A stretch of 64,000 bases of DNA, from the NCBI RefSeq assembly GCF_013155275.1, contig NZ_JABJXS010000004.1:415860-479859 (forward strand), read 5' to 3'. Positions 44,479 through 56,222 of this stretch are shown here, one piece after another. Each line of letters starts with the position of its first letter. Within the stretch, counting starts at the first letter, position 1. This DNA is from Brenneria sp. hezel4-2-4 (GTDB lineage: Bacteria; Pseudomonadota; Gammaproteobacteria; Enterobacterales; Enterobacteriaceae). Below the pieces are notes generated by a model. That model worked only from the letters and a program-made list of their open reading frames with translations. It had not been told where the DNA came from and did not search any database. The position numbers were made by a program, and so were the translations under genes.

Positions 44479-45455
44479 TGGCGTACCCCCGGCGGCGTAG
44501 CGGCGGGGTCGGCAACCGACGGCGGCGGCGGCCCCATATCGTCAGGAGAAGGCAACACCTGCGGCATCATCTGCATCATGCGCTCGTTGGCGACGCGATG
44601 AACTTCGGCGGCGGGCAAAGCGGCGCTTGAATTTCTGTCCACGCCCCACAGCAGCAACAGATAGCGCAAACGCTGCAAGCCGGCCGTCGGATGAGCCTGA
44701 ATCACGGTATAAGCCCGTTGAGTATCAACGGTCACCGAGGATACCACCGCAACAGGGTAGCCTTCCGGGAAGCGGCCGCCCAGCCCGGACGTCACCAACA
44801 CATCACCGACGCGAATGTCGGTATTATTGGGTAAATGCTCCAGTTGCAGATCGTCAGTACAGCTATTACCGGCGGCAATCACGCGGATATCATTGCGCAG
44901 AACCTGAATAGGCAGCGCATGGGAAACATCGCAAATCAGCAACACCCGGCTGGTAAACTGCCCGACAGCCACCACCTGACCGACCACGCCTTTGTCGCTG
45001 ATGACCGGCTGGCCTTCATACACGCCGTTTACCTGCCCTTTATCAATGACAACCTGATCGCTATAGGGATCGGTTCCCGCGGAAATCACCTGCGTCACCA
45101 TTTTTTGCTCATCCTGACGCAGCGGAGAACCCAGCAACTCACGTAAACGGGCGTTTTCTTGCTTCAGTTGCCCCAATAACAATAAGTCGCTGTTTTTCAT
45201 TAGCAACTCCTGACGCAGCGCGGTGTTTTCCAGACCCAGCTGTTCACGGGTCGCCAAAGATTCAGACACGTTATCCAGCACCTGACGCGGACCGTTGGCC
45301 AGAAAGTAGAAAGGGCTGACGGCGGTATCCATATAGGTTCTGATTTTAACGAACGCGCCAAGCCGACTGTCTGCAATAATCACAAAAATCGCGGTAACGA
45401 CGGCAAGGAAAAGTCGTAGTTGCAGGGAAGGTCCCCTGCTAAAAATCGGCTTCAT
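44475..45455 (-). CDS. mreC: Rod shape-determining protein MreC
   Basis: MreC is the bitopic periplasmic scaffold of the elongasome. The 326-residue product has a membrane helix (about residues 12-30), a coiled coil (about 70-110) and the beta-barrel domain (about 120-270, [20 protein letters not shown]). The C-terminal tail is Pro/Ala-rich and the protein is shorter than the 367 residues of E. coli MreC, the difference lying in this tail. Confidence 0.95.
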   Translation of the reverse strand: MKPIFSRGPSLQLRLFLAVVTAIFVIIADSRLGAFVKIRTYMDTAVSPFYFLANGPRQVLDNVSESLATREQLGLENTALRQELLMKNSDLLLLGQLKQENARLRELLGSPLRQDEQKMVTQVISAGTDPYSDQVVIDKGQVNGVYEGQPVISDKGVVGQVVAVGQFTSRVLLICDVSHALPIQVLRNDIRVIAAGNSCTDDLQLEHLPNNTDIRVGDVLVTSGLGGRFPEGYPVAVVSSVTVDTQRAYTVIQAHPTAGLQRLRYLLLLWGVDRNSSAALPAAEVHRVANERMMQMMPQVLPSPDDMGPPPPSVADPAATPPGVRQ

Positions 45456-45500
45456 AAAATTAGCGTATTCCTTTCCTCGACAGCAATAAATCGCCAGGAG

Positions 45501-45565
45501 CGATTTTCAACGTCGCACAGCGACGGCCCGTAGGGTGGCGGGCAGGGATAGCCCGCCATAAAAAA
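45501..45565 (+). repeat. Dispersed stem-loop element, copy A (reference copy)
   Basis: This is the most complete copy. It reads TTTTCAA, then a CGTCGC/GCGACG stem (45511-45516 with 45520-45525, loop ACA), then GCCCGTAGGG, then a TGGCGGGC/GCCCGCCA stem (45536-45543 with 45551-45558, 7-base loop), then TAAAAAA (45559-45565). It lies between mreB and mreC, so it would be transcribed in any mreBCD read-through mRNA. Confidence 0.7.
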
Positions 45566-45614
45566 GGGGCTACGCGGGATGAAAAACGTTGCTATTCATC
45601 CATACGGCCCCTTT
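45559..45614 (-). terminator. Terminator between mreB and mreC
   Basis: On the minus strand GCCCCTTT/AAAGGGGC ends (45563-45570 with 45607-45614) enclose an inner GGATGAA/TTCATCC stem (45577-45583 with 45595-45601), and six T follow (45559-45565). It would reduce mreC-mreD expression relative to mreB, as known in E. coli. Confidence 0.7.
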
Positions 45615-45629
45615 ATCCTCCCGGCCGGG

Positions 45630-46991
<1,362 letters not shown>

Positions 46992-48920
46992 CTAAACACG
47001 ACAGTGCGGTGAATATTTTTTCAGCTCATCGCTCACCGGAACCGAAGAGGCAAAAAAATCGCCCTGCCCGCCGTAAACGCCCTTGTCCAATAACGTTCGC
47101 CACTCGGCTTTGGTTCGAACCCCGGCGGCGAAAACTTTGGTTTGCGTTCCTTTACAGGCTTCCGTCAGGCTTTGCACAAACAACTGATTTTCCGGGCGAC
47201 GTTCAAGACTACGAACCAGACCGGGATGAAGCTTGATGATTTCCACCTGTAATGACTTGATATAGGTCGTACTGACCAACGTTAAACCCGCCTGGGTGAC
47301 CGCCAGACGACACCCTAATCCCAGCACCAGATTCAGTACCGGCCGCAAACGACCGATATATTGACAGACGTCGGCCTCCGCAAGTTCAAATAAAATGCGT
47401 TGTCGTTGCTTTTTCGGACATTGCAGCAAGGTTTCCTTTAACCAGCGGATAAATGTCTTTTGCAAAAGTGAGTCCACACTAACCGGCATAGCCAGTGTTT
47501 CATCAGGCCAACTGACGGAGAGCGCGATGATGCGGGAAATCAGTTGCCGATCATAGCTGGCTGTCAGGCCAAGCTGCTGTACCAGCGGCATATACTCAGC
47601 CGCCAGCAACTCTTGCGTGCCGTCATAGATGCGGCTCATCATTTCACAGTGATGTACCACGCCTTCCCGGGTCACTGCCGGTTTCTGATATAGCCGCGGC
47701 CCCCCACGGGCTAACGTTTGCTCCAGCAGCGTACGCCACTTCACGCTGCCGCGGCCTTTTTCCGGCACCTGCCGGTCAAAAACGCACCAGCCATTGCCGC
47801 CCTGCAACACGGCATTACGCGTCGCGTCTTCTACGCTTTCCATCACCTGTTCCGAACTTTGCCCGCTGCGGTAGGCGCAAATACCGATATGGAGAATATC
47901 CTCGCGATCGATCAACGGCGTAACAGGCAGAATATCGATGGCTTTTACTAACTGTGCCGCTATGTTATCCGCTTCTTTGAGGGTGCAATGCGGTAATAAC
48001 ACCGTAAAATCACTATTAAAATAACGCGCCAGAAGCGCTGACGGATAGCGCATCACGAACGTCGACAGCAAATTCACCAGCGTAAAACTGTATTCCTGGA
48101 TCTCGCCGCCATAGCCATGCGTTTCCTGCAAGGTTTCGAAGTCAGGCAGACGGATCATCATCACGATGCCGTGCGTGCCCACGTCCTCAATATCTTCCAG
48201 TTGCGTCGTCAATTGATTATCAAAGAATAGGCGATTGCTCAGCCCGGTTTCCGCATCCTGCGCGGCGAAAGCGCGGATCAGGGTATCGACCCGGCTGCGC
48301 TCCTCACGCGCTTCAACTAAATCGGCCAGCAGTTGATCGATAGCGCCGCTGGCATTCACCGGCCACTCGCGCGCCGATCCGTGCATAACGGACTCACGCT
48401 CGCCGTGTAGAATGCGTTTGGCGCGCGCTTCAAGCTCTTCCTGTCCGGCGGTTTGGCGGCGCAGCCAGAGAACCGACAGATAAAGCACCAGCACCATCAG
48501 GCCAATCGCCGCCAGCACCGATATCAGAACGCGCGGCGCGCCAAACAGCGGATCGATGTAGGTCGCGGTCACCGCCATCTCCAAATGGTGCATAAGCGGA
48601 AGCTGGGCATCGCGGTATACGCAGGCGCGGTTATCATCAGCTTCAGGCAACCGCACCGAATACAGCGCTGATTCCGTATCGCGGATCTCCAACGCCACGA
48701 CGCCCGCCGTTTTCATCATTACCGGTAACCAAAATCTGATGCTTTCAGGTGATTGCACTAAAAGCGCCTGATCGATGCTGACCGCAACCTCTCTTAACTG
48801 TTGCGTCGTTCTCTGATGACTATAATAGAAGAGACTGAAAATACTGCTGAACAGCATTAAGCAAACAGCCAATGCCGTCAGCAGTGTCATGAGCATGGAG
48901 AGTCTGGTTGTCAATCCCAT
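46992..48920 (-). CDS. csrD: RNase E specificity factor CsrD
   Basis: CsrD promotes RNase E decay of the sRNAs CsrB and CsrC and so tunes the CsrA regulon. The 642-residue membrane protein has an N-terminal helix (about residues 8-32), a periplasmic segment, a second helix (about 130-150), a HAMP-like linker, a degenerate GGDEF domain (FNSDF where GGDEF would be) and a degenerate EAL domain (HCEMM in place of EAL). Loss of both catalytic motifs is the family hallmark and means it is not a cyclic-di-GMP enzyme. It is divergent from acuI. Confidence 0.93.
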   Translation of the reverse strand: MGLTTRLSMLMTLLTALAVCLMLFSSIFSLFYYSHQRTTQQLREVAVSIDQALLVQSPESIRFWLPVMMKTAGVVALEIRDTESALYSVRLPEADDNRACVYRDAQLPLMHHLEMAVTATYIDPLFGAPRVLISVLAAIGLMVLVLYLSVLWLRRQTAGQEELEARAKRILHGERESVMHGSAREWPVNASGAIDQLLADLVEAREERSRVDTLIRAFAAQDAETGLSNRLFFDNQLTTQLEDIEDVGTHGIVMMIRLPDFETLQETHGYGGEIQEYSFTLVNLLSTFVMRYPSALLARYFNSDFTVLLPHCTLKEADNIAAQLVKAIDILPVTPLIDREDILHIGICAYRSGQSSEQVMESVEDATRNAVLQGGNGWCVFDRQVPEKGRGSVKWRTLLEQTLARGGPRLYQKPAVTREGVVHHCEMMSRIYDGTQELLAAEYMPLVQQLGLTASYDRQLISRIIALSVSWPDETLAMPVSVDSLLQKTFIRWLKETLLQCPKKQRQRILFELAEADVCQYIGRLRPVLNLVLGLGCRLAVTQAGLTLVSTTYIKSLQVEIIKLHPGLVRSLERRPENQLFVQSLTEACKGTQTKVFAAGVRTKAEWRTLLDKGVYGGQGDFFASSVPVSDELKKYSPHCRV

Positions 48921-49048
48921 CCCTGCGTCCTATTCCTGGTAAACGTGTTTCTGTGGGTTTCTTGTTTTTTATCAGTGCGCATATTAGCAGTTACAAATAT
49001 AGTCGTTAATTCATGCCACACTTTTTATCCTGTCACAGGAGAGCATAC

Positions 49049-50026
49049 ATGCAGGCTTTAGTGCTCGAACAGCAAAACGGACTTATTCAGCCGCAAATCC
49101 GTGAACTCGATACGGATCAACTCCCCGCCGGAGACGTCACGGTCGATATCAGTTGGTCCAGCCTCAACTACAAGGATGCGCTGGCCATCACCGGCAAAGG
49201 TAAAATTATCCGCCAGTTTCCGATGGTTCCCGGCATCGACTTCGCCGGAACGGTTCGCCACAGCGACAGCGACCGTTTCCAACCGGGTCAGTCGGTTATT
49301 CTGACCGGCTGGGGCGTGGGTGAAAATCACTGGGGCGGCCTGGCTGAACAAGCGCGTGTAAAAAGTGACTGGCTTGTTGCTCTGCCTCCGGCGCTGGATG
49401 TCCGTCAGGCCATGGTGATCGGCACCGCGGGCTTCACGGCCATGCTATGCGTGATGGCGCTGGAAGACGGCGGCGTGACGCCTGACAGCGGCGACATTGT
49501 GGTGACCGGCGCCAGCGGCGGCGTGGGCAGTACGGCGGTGGCCCTGCTTGCCGCGCTGGGCTATCAGGTTACCGCGGTGAGCGGCCGCGCCGGCAACACC
49601 GATTATCTGCAAAAGCTGGGCGCCAGGCAGGTGCTGGCACGCAGCGAATTCAGCGGCGATGCGCGCCCATTGGAAAAACAACGCTGGGCCGGCGCCATAG
49701 ACACCGTCGGCGACAAGGTGCTCGCCACCCTGCTGGCGCAAATGGATTACAACGCCACCGTTGCCGCCTGTGGTCTGGCAGGCGGCATTGCGCTTCCAAC
49801 GACCGTAATGCCTTTTATCCTGCGTAATGTTCGTCTACAGGGCGTTGACTCCGTGATGACGCCGCAGCCGCGTCGTCATCAGGCCTGGCAACGTCTGGCG
49901 GATATTCTACCGCCGGAATTCTATCAACAGGTCACTCACGAAATTACGCTGCAAGACGTTCCCGCCGCCGCCGCCGCGCTGATGGCGAACAACGTAACGG
50001 GCCGGACGCTGGTTAAAATCAGGTAA
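49049..50026 (+). CDS. acuI: Acrylyl-CoA reductase AcuI (YhdH), NADPH-dependent
   Basis: AcuI/YhdH is a medium-chain dehydrogenase/reductase family enzyme that reduces toxic acryloyl-CoA to propionyl-CoA. The 325-residue product from ATG 49049 (MQALVLEQQNG), preceded by AGGAGAG, has NYKDALAITGKGK, GIDFAGTV and the nucleotide-binding VTGASGGVGSTAV (near residue 151). A perfect stem (50041-50063) follows the gene. Confidence 0.93.
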   Translation: MQALVLEQQNGLIQPQIRELDTDQLPAGDVTVDISWSSLNYKDALAITGKGKIIRQFPMVPGIDFAGTVRHSDSDRFQPGQSVILTGWGVGENHWGGLAEQARVKSDWLVALPPALDVRQAMVIGTAGFTAMLCVMALEDGGVTPDSGDIVVTGASGGVGSTAVALLAALGYQVTAVSGRAGNTDYLQKLGARQVLARSEFSGDARPLEKQRWAGAIDTVGDKVLATLLAQMDYNATVAACGLAGGIALPTTVMPFILRNVRLQGVDSVMTPQPRRHQAWQRLADILPPEFYQQVTHEITLQDVPAAAAALMANNVTGRTLVKIR

Positions 50027-50040
50027 TCCCCCGAACGCAC

Positions 50041-50063
50041 AGGTCATCCGGCACGGATGACCT
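50041..50063 (+). terminator. Terminator-like hairpin after acuI
   Basis: A perfect 9-bp stem (50041-50049 with 50055-50063), 5-base loop, lies 14 bases after the acuI stop. Only a loose AT-rich tail follows, so efficiency is uncertain. Confidence 0.55.
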
Positions 50064-50199
50064 TGTGTGATTATTTATCCCTCCGCATAGCCGTCTTTTT
50101 CCTGCGCTATGGACGCGCGCCTCGACTAATCTATAAGGTAAGCGGTAACGTCAATACGCTACGTAACGTCAGTCAGTCTGAAACCGGCGGGAGTTCATC

Positions 50200-51201
50200 A
50201 TGCAGAAAAATCGTAAATTGACGGCGGCGGATGTCACGCCGGAATCCGTTTTTCATGACCGCCGACGGGTGTTAAAAGCGCTGGGCGTCACGGCTGCCGC
50301 CTGGTCGCTGCCATTATCGGCACAGGCCGATCTGCTGGCCTGGTTTAAAGGCAACGATCGTCCCAAAGCGCCGCCGGGCAAACCGTTATCCTTTACTCAA
50401 CCCGCCAACTGGCGACCGGATCTGCCGCTCACGCCGGAAGATAAGGTCACGGGCTATAATAATTTCTATGAATTCGGGATGGATAAAGCCGATCCCGCCG
50501 CGAATGCCGGCGGATTGAAAACCGAAGGCTGGAAAATCCACATCGACGGCGAGGTGGCCAGACCCATTACGCTGGATATGGATGACCTGCTGAAGCGGTT
50601 TCCGCTGGAAGAACGAATCTATCGTTTCCGCTGCGTCGAGGCCTGGTCAATGGTGGTGCCGTGGATCGGCTTTGAGCTGGCTAAGCTTATCAAATTTGCC
50701 GAGCCCACCGGTAACGCCCGCTATATAGCCTTCCAGACCTTGCACGATCCGGAACAAATGCCCGGTCAGAAGGATCGCTTTCTCGGCGGCGGGCTAAGCT
50801 ATCCTTATGTGGAAGGCTTACGGCTGGACGAGGCCATGCATCCGCTGACGCTGCTGACCGTCGGTGTCTATGGTAAAACGTTGCCGCCGCAGAACGGCGC
50901 GCCGATAAGATTGATCGCACCGTGGAAATACGGTTTTAAAAACATCAAGTCCATCGTGCATATCCGCCTCACCCGCGATCGCCCGCCCTCGACCTGGAAT
51001 CTGGCGGCGCCCGGTGAATATGGCTTTTATGCCAACGTCAATCCGCATGTCGACCATCCCCGCTGGTCACAGGCAACGGAACGCGTCATCGGCGCTGGCG
51101 GCCTGCTTGATGTACAGCGCCAGCCAACACGGCTGTTCAATGGTTATGCCGAACAGGTTGCCTCACTGTATAAGGGACTGAACCTAAGGGATAACTTTTG
51201 A
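50200..51201 (+). CDS. msrP: Protein-methionine-sulfoxide reductase catalytic subunit MsrP
   Basis: MsrP is a periplasmic molybdopterin enzyme that repairs oxidised methionines in envelope proteins. The 333-residue product has a twin-arginine signal ([16 protein letters not shown], about residues 23-40) and the molybdenum-ligand cysteine in [15 protein letters not shown]. The membrane partner msrQ starts 19 bases downstream. Confidence 0.97.
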   Translation: MQKNRKLTAADVTPESVFHDRRRVLKALGVTAAAWSLPLSAQADLLAWFKGNDRPKAPPGKPLSFTQPANWRPDLPLTPEDKVTGYNNFYEFGMDKADPAANAGGLKTEGWKIHIDGEVARPITLDMDDLLKRFPLEERIYRFRCVEAWSMVVPWIGFELAKLIKFAEPTGNARYIAFQTLHDPEQMPGQKDRFLGGGLSYPYVEGLRLDEAMHPLTLLTVGVYGKTLPPQNGAPIRLIAPWKYGFKNIKSIVHIRLTRDRPPSTWNLAAPGEYGFYANVNPHVDHPRWSQATERVIGAGGLLDVQRQPTRLFNGYAEQVASLYKGLNLRDNF

Positions 51202-51220
51202 ATCACGGGATAACACCTGA

Positions 51221-51820
51221 ATGCGGCTGACTTCGCGACATATCAAATGGCTGAAAGTCATGATCCATCTGGCGGCTTTTTTACCGCTGCCATGGCTGTT
51301 CCTGGCCGTCGAACAAGGGTGGCTGAGCGCCGATCCGGCCAAAGATATCCAGCATTTTACCGGCCGAATGGCGCTGAAACTCTTACTCGCCACGCTACTG
51401 GTCACGCCGCTGGCCCGCTACGGCAAACAACCGCTGCTGATTGGTTGCCGCCGCACGATCGGACTCTGGTGTTTCGCCTGGGCTACGTTGCATCTGGTCA
51501 GTTACGCTCTGTTGGAACTGGGATTCAACAACCTCGAATTACTGGGAAGCGAGTTGATTTCACGCCCCTATTTAACGCTCGGCGTCATCAGTTGGCTGAT
51601 GCTGCTGGCGTTGGCATTAACATCGCCCCACATTGTGATGCGCAAGTTGGGAGCCAGTTGGCAAAAACTGCATAATTTCATCTACCTGATCGCTATTCTC
51701 GCTCCGATACACTATCTTTGGTCGGTTAAGACGCTGTCGCCGCAACCCGTTTTATACGCGCTCATCGCTCTGATCTTGTTATTGTTTCGTTATAAAAAAT
51801 TTCGCCGATGGTGGCGATAA
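51221..51820 (+). CDS. msrQ: Heme-binding membrane subunit MsrQ
   Basis: MsrQ feeds electrons from the respiratory chain to MsrP. The 199-residue product has about six membrane helices and the heme-ligand histidines typical of ferric-reductase-like proteins ([52 protein letters not shown]). It is the second gene of msrPQ. Confidence 0.96.
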   Translation: MRLTSRHIKWLKVMIHLAAFLPLPWLFLAVEQGWLSADPAKDIQHFTGRMALKLLLATLLVTPLARYGKQPLLIGCRRTIGLWCFAWATLHLVSYALLELGFNNLELLGSELISRPYLTLGVISWLMLLALALTSPHIVMRKLGASWQKLHNFIYLIAILAPIHYLWSVKTLSPQPVLYALIALILLLFRYKKFRRWWR

Positions 51821-52073
51821 CCGCCCGTCCGACTCTGGTTCATCGCGCGAACACGCCCTGTCTTTCACCGAATATTGCCGAACATCGGTCGAATATCTCC
51901 GCAGATAAGACCAGTATTTGGCTGCTAATTGCTACGATATAGTTATAATGCACGACTTTACTTTTTCAGCGCCGCACAATTTGCATCACGAAAGGTGACA
52001 AACGAAGAGCTTCGCGCTATTTTGTGCGACACTATTTTTAAAATCTGGGCGAATCGCGGGAGATAGCAGCACA

Positions 52074-52526
52074 ATGGCCGAAAAGTTTCACATTTTGCTT
52101 TTGAATGGCCCTAACCTCAACCTGCTGGGCGCCCGCGAGCCGGATAAGTACGGCAGCACCACGCTGGCTGAGATTATCAGCAACCTGGAAACACAGGCGC
52201 AGGCGCTGAATGTGAGTTTTTCCCATCTGCAATCCAATGCGGAACATGTCTTGATCGAAAGAATCCATCAGGCCAGAGGGAACACGGATTTTATTTTGAT
52301 TAATCCGGCGGCGTTTACGCATACCAGCGTTGCGTTGCGTGACGCGCTGCTGGCTGTCGCCATCCCGTTTATCGAAATTCATCTGTCCAACGTGCATGCA
52401 CGTGAGGCTTTTCGTCATCACTCCTACCTGTCCGATATCGCGGCAGGCGTGATTTGCGGACTCGGGGCGGATGGTTATAACTATGCTTTACAGACAGCGG
52501 TGAAACGCTTGTCAACTTCCAACTAA
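52074..52526 (+). CDS. aroQ: 3-dehydroquinate dehydratase, type II
   Basis: AroQ dehydrates 3-dehydroquinate in the shikimate pathway. The 150-residue type II enzyme has [20 protein letters not shown] (catalytic loop with Arg and Tyr), [17 protein letters not shown] and [17 protein letters not shown]. It precedes accB by 25 bases, a common gammaproteobacterial arrangement. Confidence 0.97.
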   Translation: MAEKFHILLLNGPNLNLLGAREPDKYGSTTLAEIISNLETQAQALNVSFSHLQSNAEHVLIERIHQARGNTDFILINPAAFTHTSVALRDALLAVAIPFIEIHLSNVHAREAFRHHSYLSDIAAGVICGLGADGYNYALQTAVKRLSTSN

Positions 52527-52551
52527 ACAAGAAGAGTACGGAACCCCATTC

Positions 52552-53022
52552 ATGGATATTCGTAAAATCAAAAAACTGATCGAACTGGTTGAAGAGTCAG
52601 GCATCGCCGAGCTGGAAATTTCTGAAGGTGAAGAATCAGTACGCATTAGTCGTGCCCCGGCAGCCCCCGCTTACCCAATGATGCAGCAGGCTTATGCGCC
52701 GATGATGCAACAGCAGCCCGCTCTGGCTGCCGCCGTCGCGCCGGCGCCGGTTGCGGATACGGCCGCGGCTGCGCCTGCCGCCATCAGCGGCCATATCGTT
52801 CGTTCTCCAATGGTCGGTACGTTCTACCGCACCCCAAGCCCTGACGCTAAAGCGTTTGTCGAAGTGGGCCAGCAAGTCAATGTTGGCGATACGCTGTGCA
52901 TCGTCGAAGCCATGAAAATGATGAACCAAATCGAAGCCGACAAAGCGGGCGTAGTCAAAGCGATCCTTGTCGACAACGGTCAACCGGTTGAATTTGACGA
53001 GCCACTGGTTGTCATCGAATAA
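52552..53022 (+). CDS. accB: Biotin carboxyl carrier protein of acetyl-CoA carboxylase
   Basis: AccB carries the biotin prosthetic group in the first step of fatty acid synthesis. The 156-residue product has an N-terminal dimerisation region, an Ala/Pro-rich linker (about residues 36-78) and the biotinyl domain with the target Lys122 in EAMKMMN. accC follows after 11 bases. Confidence 0.98.
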   Translation: MDIRKIKKLIELVEESGIAELEISEGEESVRISRAPAAPAYPMMQQAYAPMMQQQPALAAAVAPAPVADTAAAAPAAISGHIVRSPMVGTFYRTPSPDAKAFVEVGQQVNVGDTLCIVEAMKMMNQIEADKAGVVKAILVDNGQPVEFDEPLVVIE

Positions 53023-53033
53023 CGAGGCTTACC

Positions 53034-54377
53034 ATGCTAGATAAAATCGTTATCGCTAACCGCGGAGAGATTGCGCTGCGTATTTTGCGTGCCTGTAAAG
53101 AACTGGGCATCAAAACCGTTGCCGTTCACTCCAGCGCGGATCGCGATCTGAAACACGTATTACTGGCGGATGAAACCGTGTGCATCGGTCCGGCGCCGTC
53201 CACCAAAAGCTATCTGAATATCCCGGCGATCATTTCCGCAGCGGAAATCACCGGCTCTGCCGCTATTCATCCGGGTTATGGTTTTCTGTCGGAAAATGCC
53301 GATTTTGCCGAGCAGGTTGAACGCTCCGGCTTTATTTTTATTGGCCCGCGCGCCGATACCATCCGCCTGATGGGTGATAAGGTCTCCGCCATCAGCGCGA
53401 TGAAAAAAGCCGGCGTCCCTTGCGTGCCGGGTTCCGACGGCCCGTTAGACGGCGATATGGATAAGAACCGCGCTTTCGCCAAACGCATTGGCTATCCGGT
53501 GATTATCAAAGCGTCCGGCGGCGGCGGCGGTCGCGGCATGCGCGTGGTGCGCAGCGATAAAGAGCTGGAGCAATCCATCAATATGACCCGTGCGGAAGCC
53601 AAAGCGGCTTTCAATAACGATATGGTCTATATGGAAAAATATCTGGAAAACCCGCGTCATGTGGAAATCCAGGTATTGGCCGACGGACAGGGCAGCGCGA
53701 TTTATCTGGCCGAACGCGACTGCTCCATGCAGCGCCGCCACCAGAAAGTGGTGGAAGAAGCTCCCGCGCCGGGCATCACCAGCGAACTGCGTCAGTTTAT
53801 CGGCGAACGCTGCGCGAAAGCCTGTATCGACATCAATTATCGCGGCGCGGGTACGTTCGAATTTCTGTACGAAAACGGCGAGTTCTATTTCATTGAAATG
53901 AACACCCGTATTCAGGTGGAACATCCGGTAACCGAAATGATCACCGGCGTGGATTTGATCAAAGAGCAGTTGCGCATTGCCGCCGGTCTGCCTTTGTCCA
54001 TCAAACAGCAAGACGTGATTGTGCGCGGCCACGCGGTGGAATGCCGCATCAACGCCGAAGATCCGAACACCTTCCTGCCGAGCCCGGGTAAAATTACCCG
54101 CTTCCACGCGCCCGGCGGTTTTGGCGTTCGTTGGGAATCGCATATCTATTCCGGGTATACCGTGCCGCCGTATTATGATTCCATGATCGGCAAGTTGATC
54201 ACTTACGGCGAAACCCGTGAAGTGGCGATTCTGCGGATGAAAAATGCGCTGGCTGAGTTGATCATTGACGGCATCAAAACCAATATTGATCTACAGATGA
54301 AGATCATGAACGATGAAAACTTCCAGAAAGGCGGAACCAATATCCACTATCTGGAGAAGAAGCTCGGTTTGCAGTAA
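53034..54377 (+). CDS. accC: Biotin carboxylase subunit of acetyl-CoA carboxylase
   Basis: AccC carboxylates the biotin on AccB using ATP and bicarbonate. The 447-residue ATP-grasp enzyme has the glycine-rich ATP loop [11 protein letters not shown] (near residue 162), the [13 protein letters not shown] active-site segment (near 289) and the C-terminal carboxylase domain. A terminator follows at 54410-54435. Confidence 0.98.
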   Translation: MLDKIVIANRGEIALRILRACKELGIKTVAVHSSADRDLKHVLLADETVCIGPAPSTKSYLNIPAIISAAEITGSAAIHPGYGFLSENADFAEQVERSGFIFIGPRADTIRLMGDKVSAISAMKKAGVPCVPGSDGPLDGDMDKNRAFAKRIGYPVIIKASGGGGGRGMRVVRSDKELEQSINMTRAEAKAAFNNDMVYMEKYLENPRHVEIQVLADGQGSAIYLAERDCSMQRRHQKVVEEAPAPGITSELRQFIGERCAKACIDINYRGAGTFEFLYENGEFYFIEMNTRIQVEHPVTEMITGVDLIKEQLRIAAGLPLSIKQQDVIVRGHAVECRINAEDPNTFLPSPGKITRFHAPGGFGVRWESHIYSGYTVPPYYDSMIGKLITYGETREVAILRMKNALAELIIDGIKTNIDLQMKIMNDENFQKGGTNIHYLEKKLGLQ

Positions 54378-54409
54378 CTATCGCCCGATTTTCTATCGTC
54401 ATGTGAGTA

Positions 54410-54435
54410 AAAGGTCGGTGAAAACCGGCCTTTTT
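54410..54435 (+). terminator. Rho-independent terminator of accBC
   Basis: AAGGTCGG pairs with CCGGCCTT (one G-T pair) around a short A-rich loop, followed by TTTTTG. It lies about 33 bases after the accC stop. Confidence 0.8.
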
Positions 54436-54521
54436 GTTTTTCCGTCAATTCAGACCGGGCGCGTAAAATTCCCGGATACATTACATCAACACCATTGCTC
54501 CGGCTTACTGTGAAGAAAAAA

Positions 54522-54764
54522 ATGGATACACGTTTCATTCAGGCGCATAGAGAAGCCCGCTGGGCCTTTTTCCTAACGCTGGCTTACCTGCTCGCCTGGA
54601 TCCTGGCGGCTTACCTGCCCGACAGCGCACAGGGCATTACCGGCCTTCCTCACTGGTTCGAAATGGCCTGTCTGCTACTGCCGCTTGTTTTTACCCTCTT
54701 ATGCTGGCTGATGGTCCGCATCGTTTTCCGCGATATCTCACTGGAGAATGACGATGCAAAGTGA
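54522..54764 (+). CDS. yhdT: Small inner membrane protein YhdT
   Basis: YhdT is an uncharacterised DUF997 membrane protein that accompanies panF. The 80-residue product from ATG 54522 (MDTRFIQAHREARWAF) has two membrane helices (about residues 15-35 and 47-68) and an acidic C terminus. It overlaps panF by 11 bases, which points to coupled translation. Confidence 0.93.
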   Translation: MDTRFIQAHREARWAFFLTLAYLLAWILAAYLPDSAQGITGLPHWFEMACLLLPLVFTLLCWLMVRIVFRDISLENDDAK

Positions 54765-56205
54765 AGTGCTGTTACCGTTGCTGGGCTATCTGCTGCTGGT
54801 TTTCGGGCTGTCGGTATACGCCTATCGTCGCCGTCAGGCGGGTAACTTTCTCAACGAGTATTTCCTCGGCGGGCGTTCAATGGGCGGCTTCGTGCTGGCA
54901 ATGACTTTGATCGGCACCTATGTCAGCGCCAGTTCGTTTATCGGCGGACCGGGCGCGGCCTACAAGTATGGGCTGGGCTGGGTGTTGCTCTCCATGATCC
55001 AATTGCCCACCATGCTGTTGTCGCTGGGCATTCTGGGAAAGAAATTCGCCATTCTGGCCAGACGTTACAATGCCATCACGCTCAATGACATGCTGTACGC
55101 CCGTTACGGCAGCCGTTTGCTGGTATGGTTCGCCAGCATCAGCCTGCTGGTCGCCTTTATCGGCGCGATGGCGGTACAATTTATCGGCGGCGCGCGCCTG
55201 CTGGAAACCGCGGCCAACATCCCCTACGATATCGGCCTGCTGATTTTTGGCGTCACCATCGCGCTGTACACCGCGTTCGGCGGCTTCCGCGCCAGCGTAC
55301 TTAACGATGCCATGCAAGGCATCGTGATGCTGTTAGGCACGGTGATCCTGCTGGTGGGCGTTATCCATGCGGCGGGCGGTTTACACAGCGCGGTGGATAA
55401 ACTGCAACAGATCGATCCGGCGCTGGTCACGCCGCAAGGCAGCGATCAAATCCTGTCGATGCCGTTTATGGCGTCGTTCTGGGTGCTGGTTTGCTTTGGG
55501 GTTATCGGCCTGCCCAATACCGCCGTGCGCTGTATCTCCTACCGCGACAGCAAGGCGCTGCATCGCGGCATTATTATCGGCACCATCGTGATCGGTATCC
55601 TGATGCTGGGGATGCATTTGTCCGGCGCGCTGGGCCGGGCCGTCATGCCCAATCTGACCATCCCGGATCAGGTGCTGCCGGCGCTGATGGTGAACGTTTT
55701 ACCGCCGCTGGCGGCGGGGATCTTCCTTGCTGCGCCAATGGCGGCCATTATGTCCAATATCAATGCGCATCTGCTCCAGGCCTCGGCTACGATAATCAAA
55801 GACCTCTATCTCAGCGTACGACCGCAGCAGATACACAATGAGCGTCGCATCAAGCGTCTTTCCAGCATGACGACGCTGTTGCTGGGGTTGCTGGTGCTGC
55901 TGGCGTCCTGGCGGCCGCCGGAAATGATTATCTGGCTCAATCTGCTGGCATTCGGCGGGCTGGAAGCCGTGTTCCTGTGGCCGCTGGTGCTGGGCCTTTA
56001 CTGGGAGCGCGCCAATGCGACCGGCGCATTGAGCGCCATGTTCAGCGGCGCTATTTGCTATACCCTACTGGCCAGCTTGCATCTTCAACCGGGCGGTTTT
56101 CACCCCATTGTGCCATCGCTGCTGCTGAGCCTGATGGCGTTTCTTGTCGGTAATCGGTTTGGTCATCAGGCCCCTCAACCGGTTATCGCTTCAACTTCAC
56201 TTTAA
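54754..56205 (+). CDS. panF: Sodium/pantothenate symporter
   Basis: PanF imports pantothenate with sodium. The 483-residue product (E. coli length) has about 13 membrane helices and the sodium:solute symporter stretches [27 protein letters not shown] and [16 protein letters not shown] 54754 is chosen because GGAG (54743-54746) is correctly spaced for it and too close to an ATG at 54748. Confidence 0.96.
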   Translation: MQSEVLLPLLGYLLLVFGLSVYAYRRRQAGNFLNEYFLGGRSMGGFVLAMTLIGTYVSASSFIGGPGAAYKYGLGWVLLSMIQLPTMLLSLGILGKKFAILARRYNAITLNDMLYARYGSRLLVWFASISLLVAFIGAMAVQFIGGARLLETAANIPYDIGLLIFGVTIALYTAFGGFRASVLNDAMQGIVMLLGTVILLVGVIHAAGGLHSAVDKLQQIDPALVTPQGSDQILSMPFMASFWVLVCFGVIGLPNTAVRCISYRDSKALHRGIIIGTIVIGILMLGMHLSGALGRAVMPNLTIPDQVLPALMVNVLPPLAAGIFLAAPMAAIMSNINAHLLQASATIIKDLYLSVRPQQIHNERRIKRLSSMTTLLLGLLVLLASWRPPEMIIWLNLLAFGGLEAVFLWPLVLGLYWERANATGALSAMFSGAICYTLLASLHLQPGGFHPIVPSLLLSLMAFLVGNRFGHQAPQPVIASTSL

Positions 56206-56222
56206 ATGTAATAGAGATTGCT

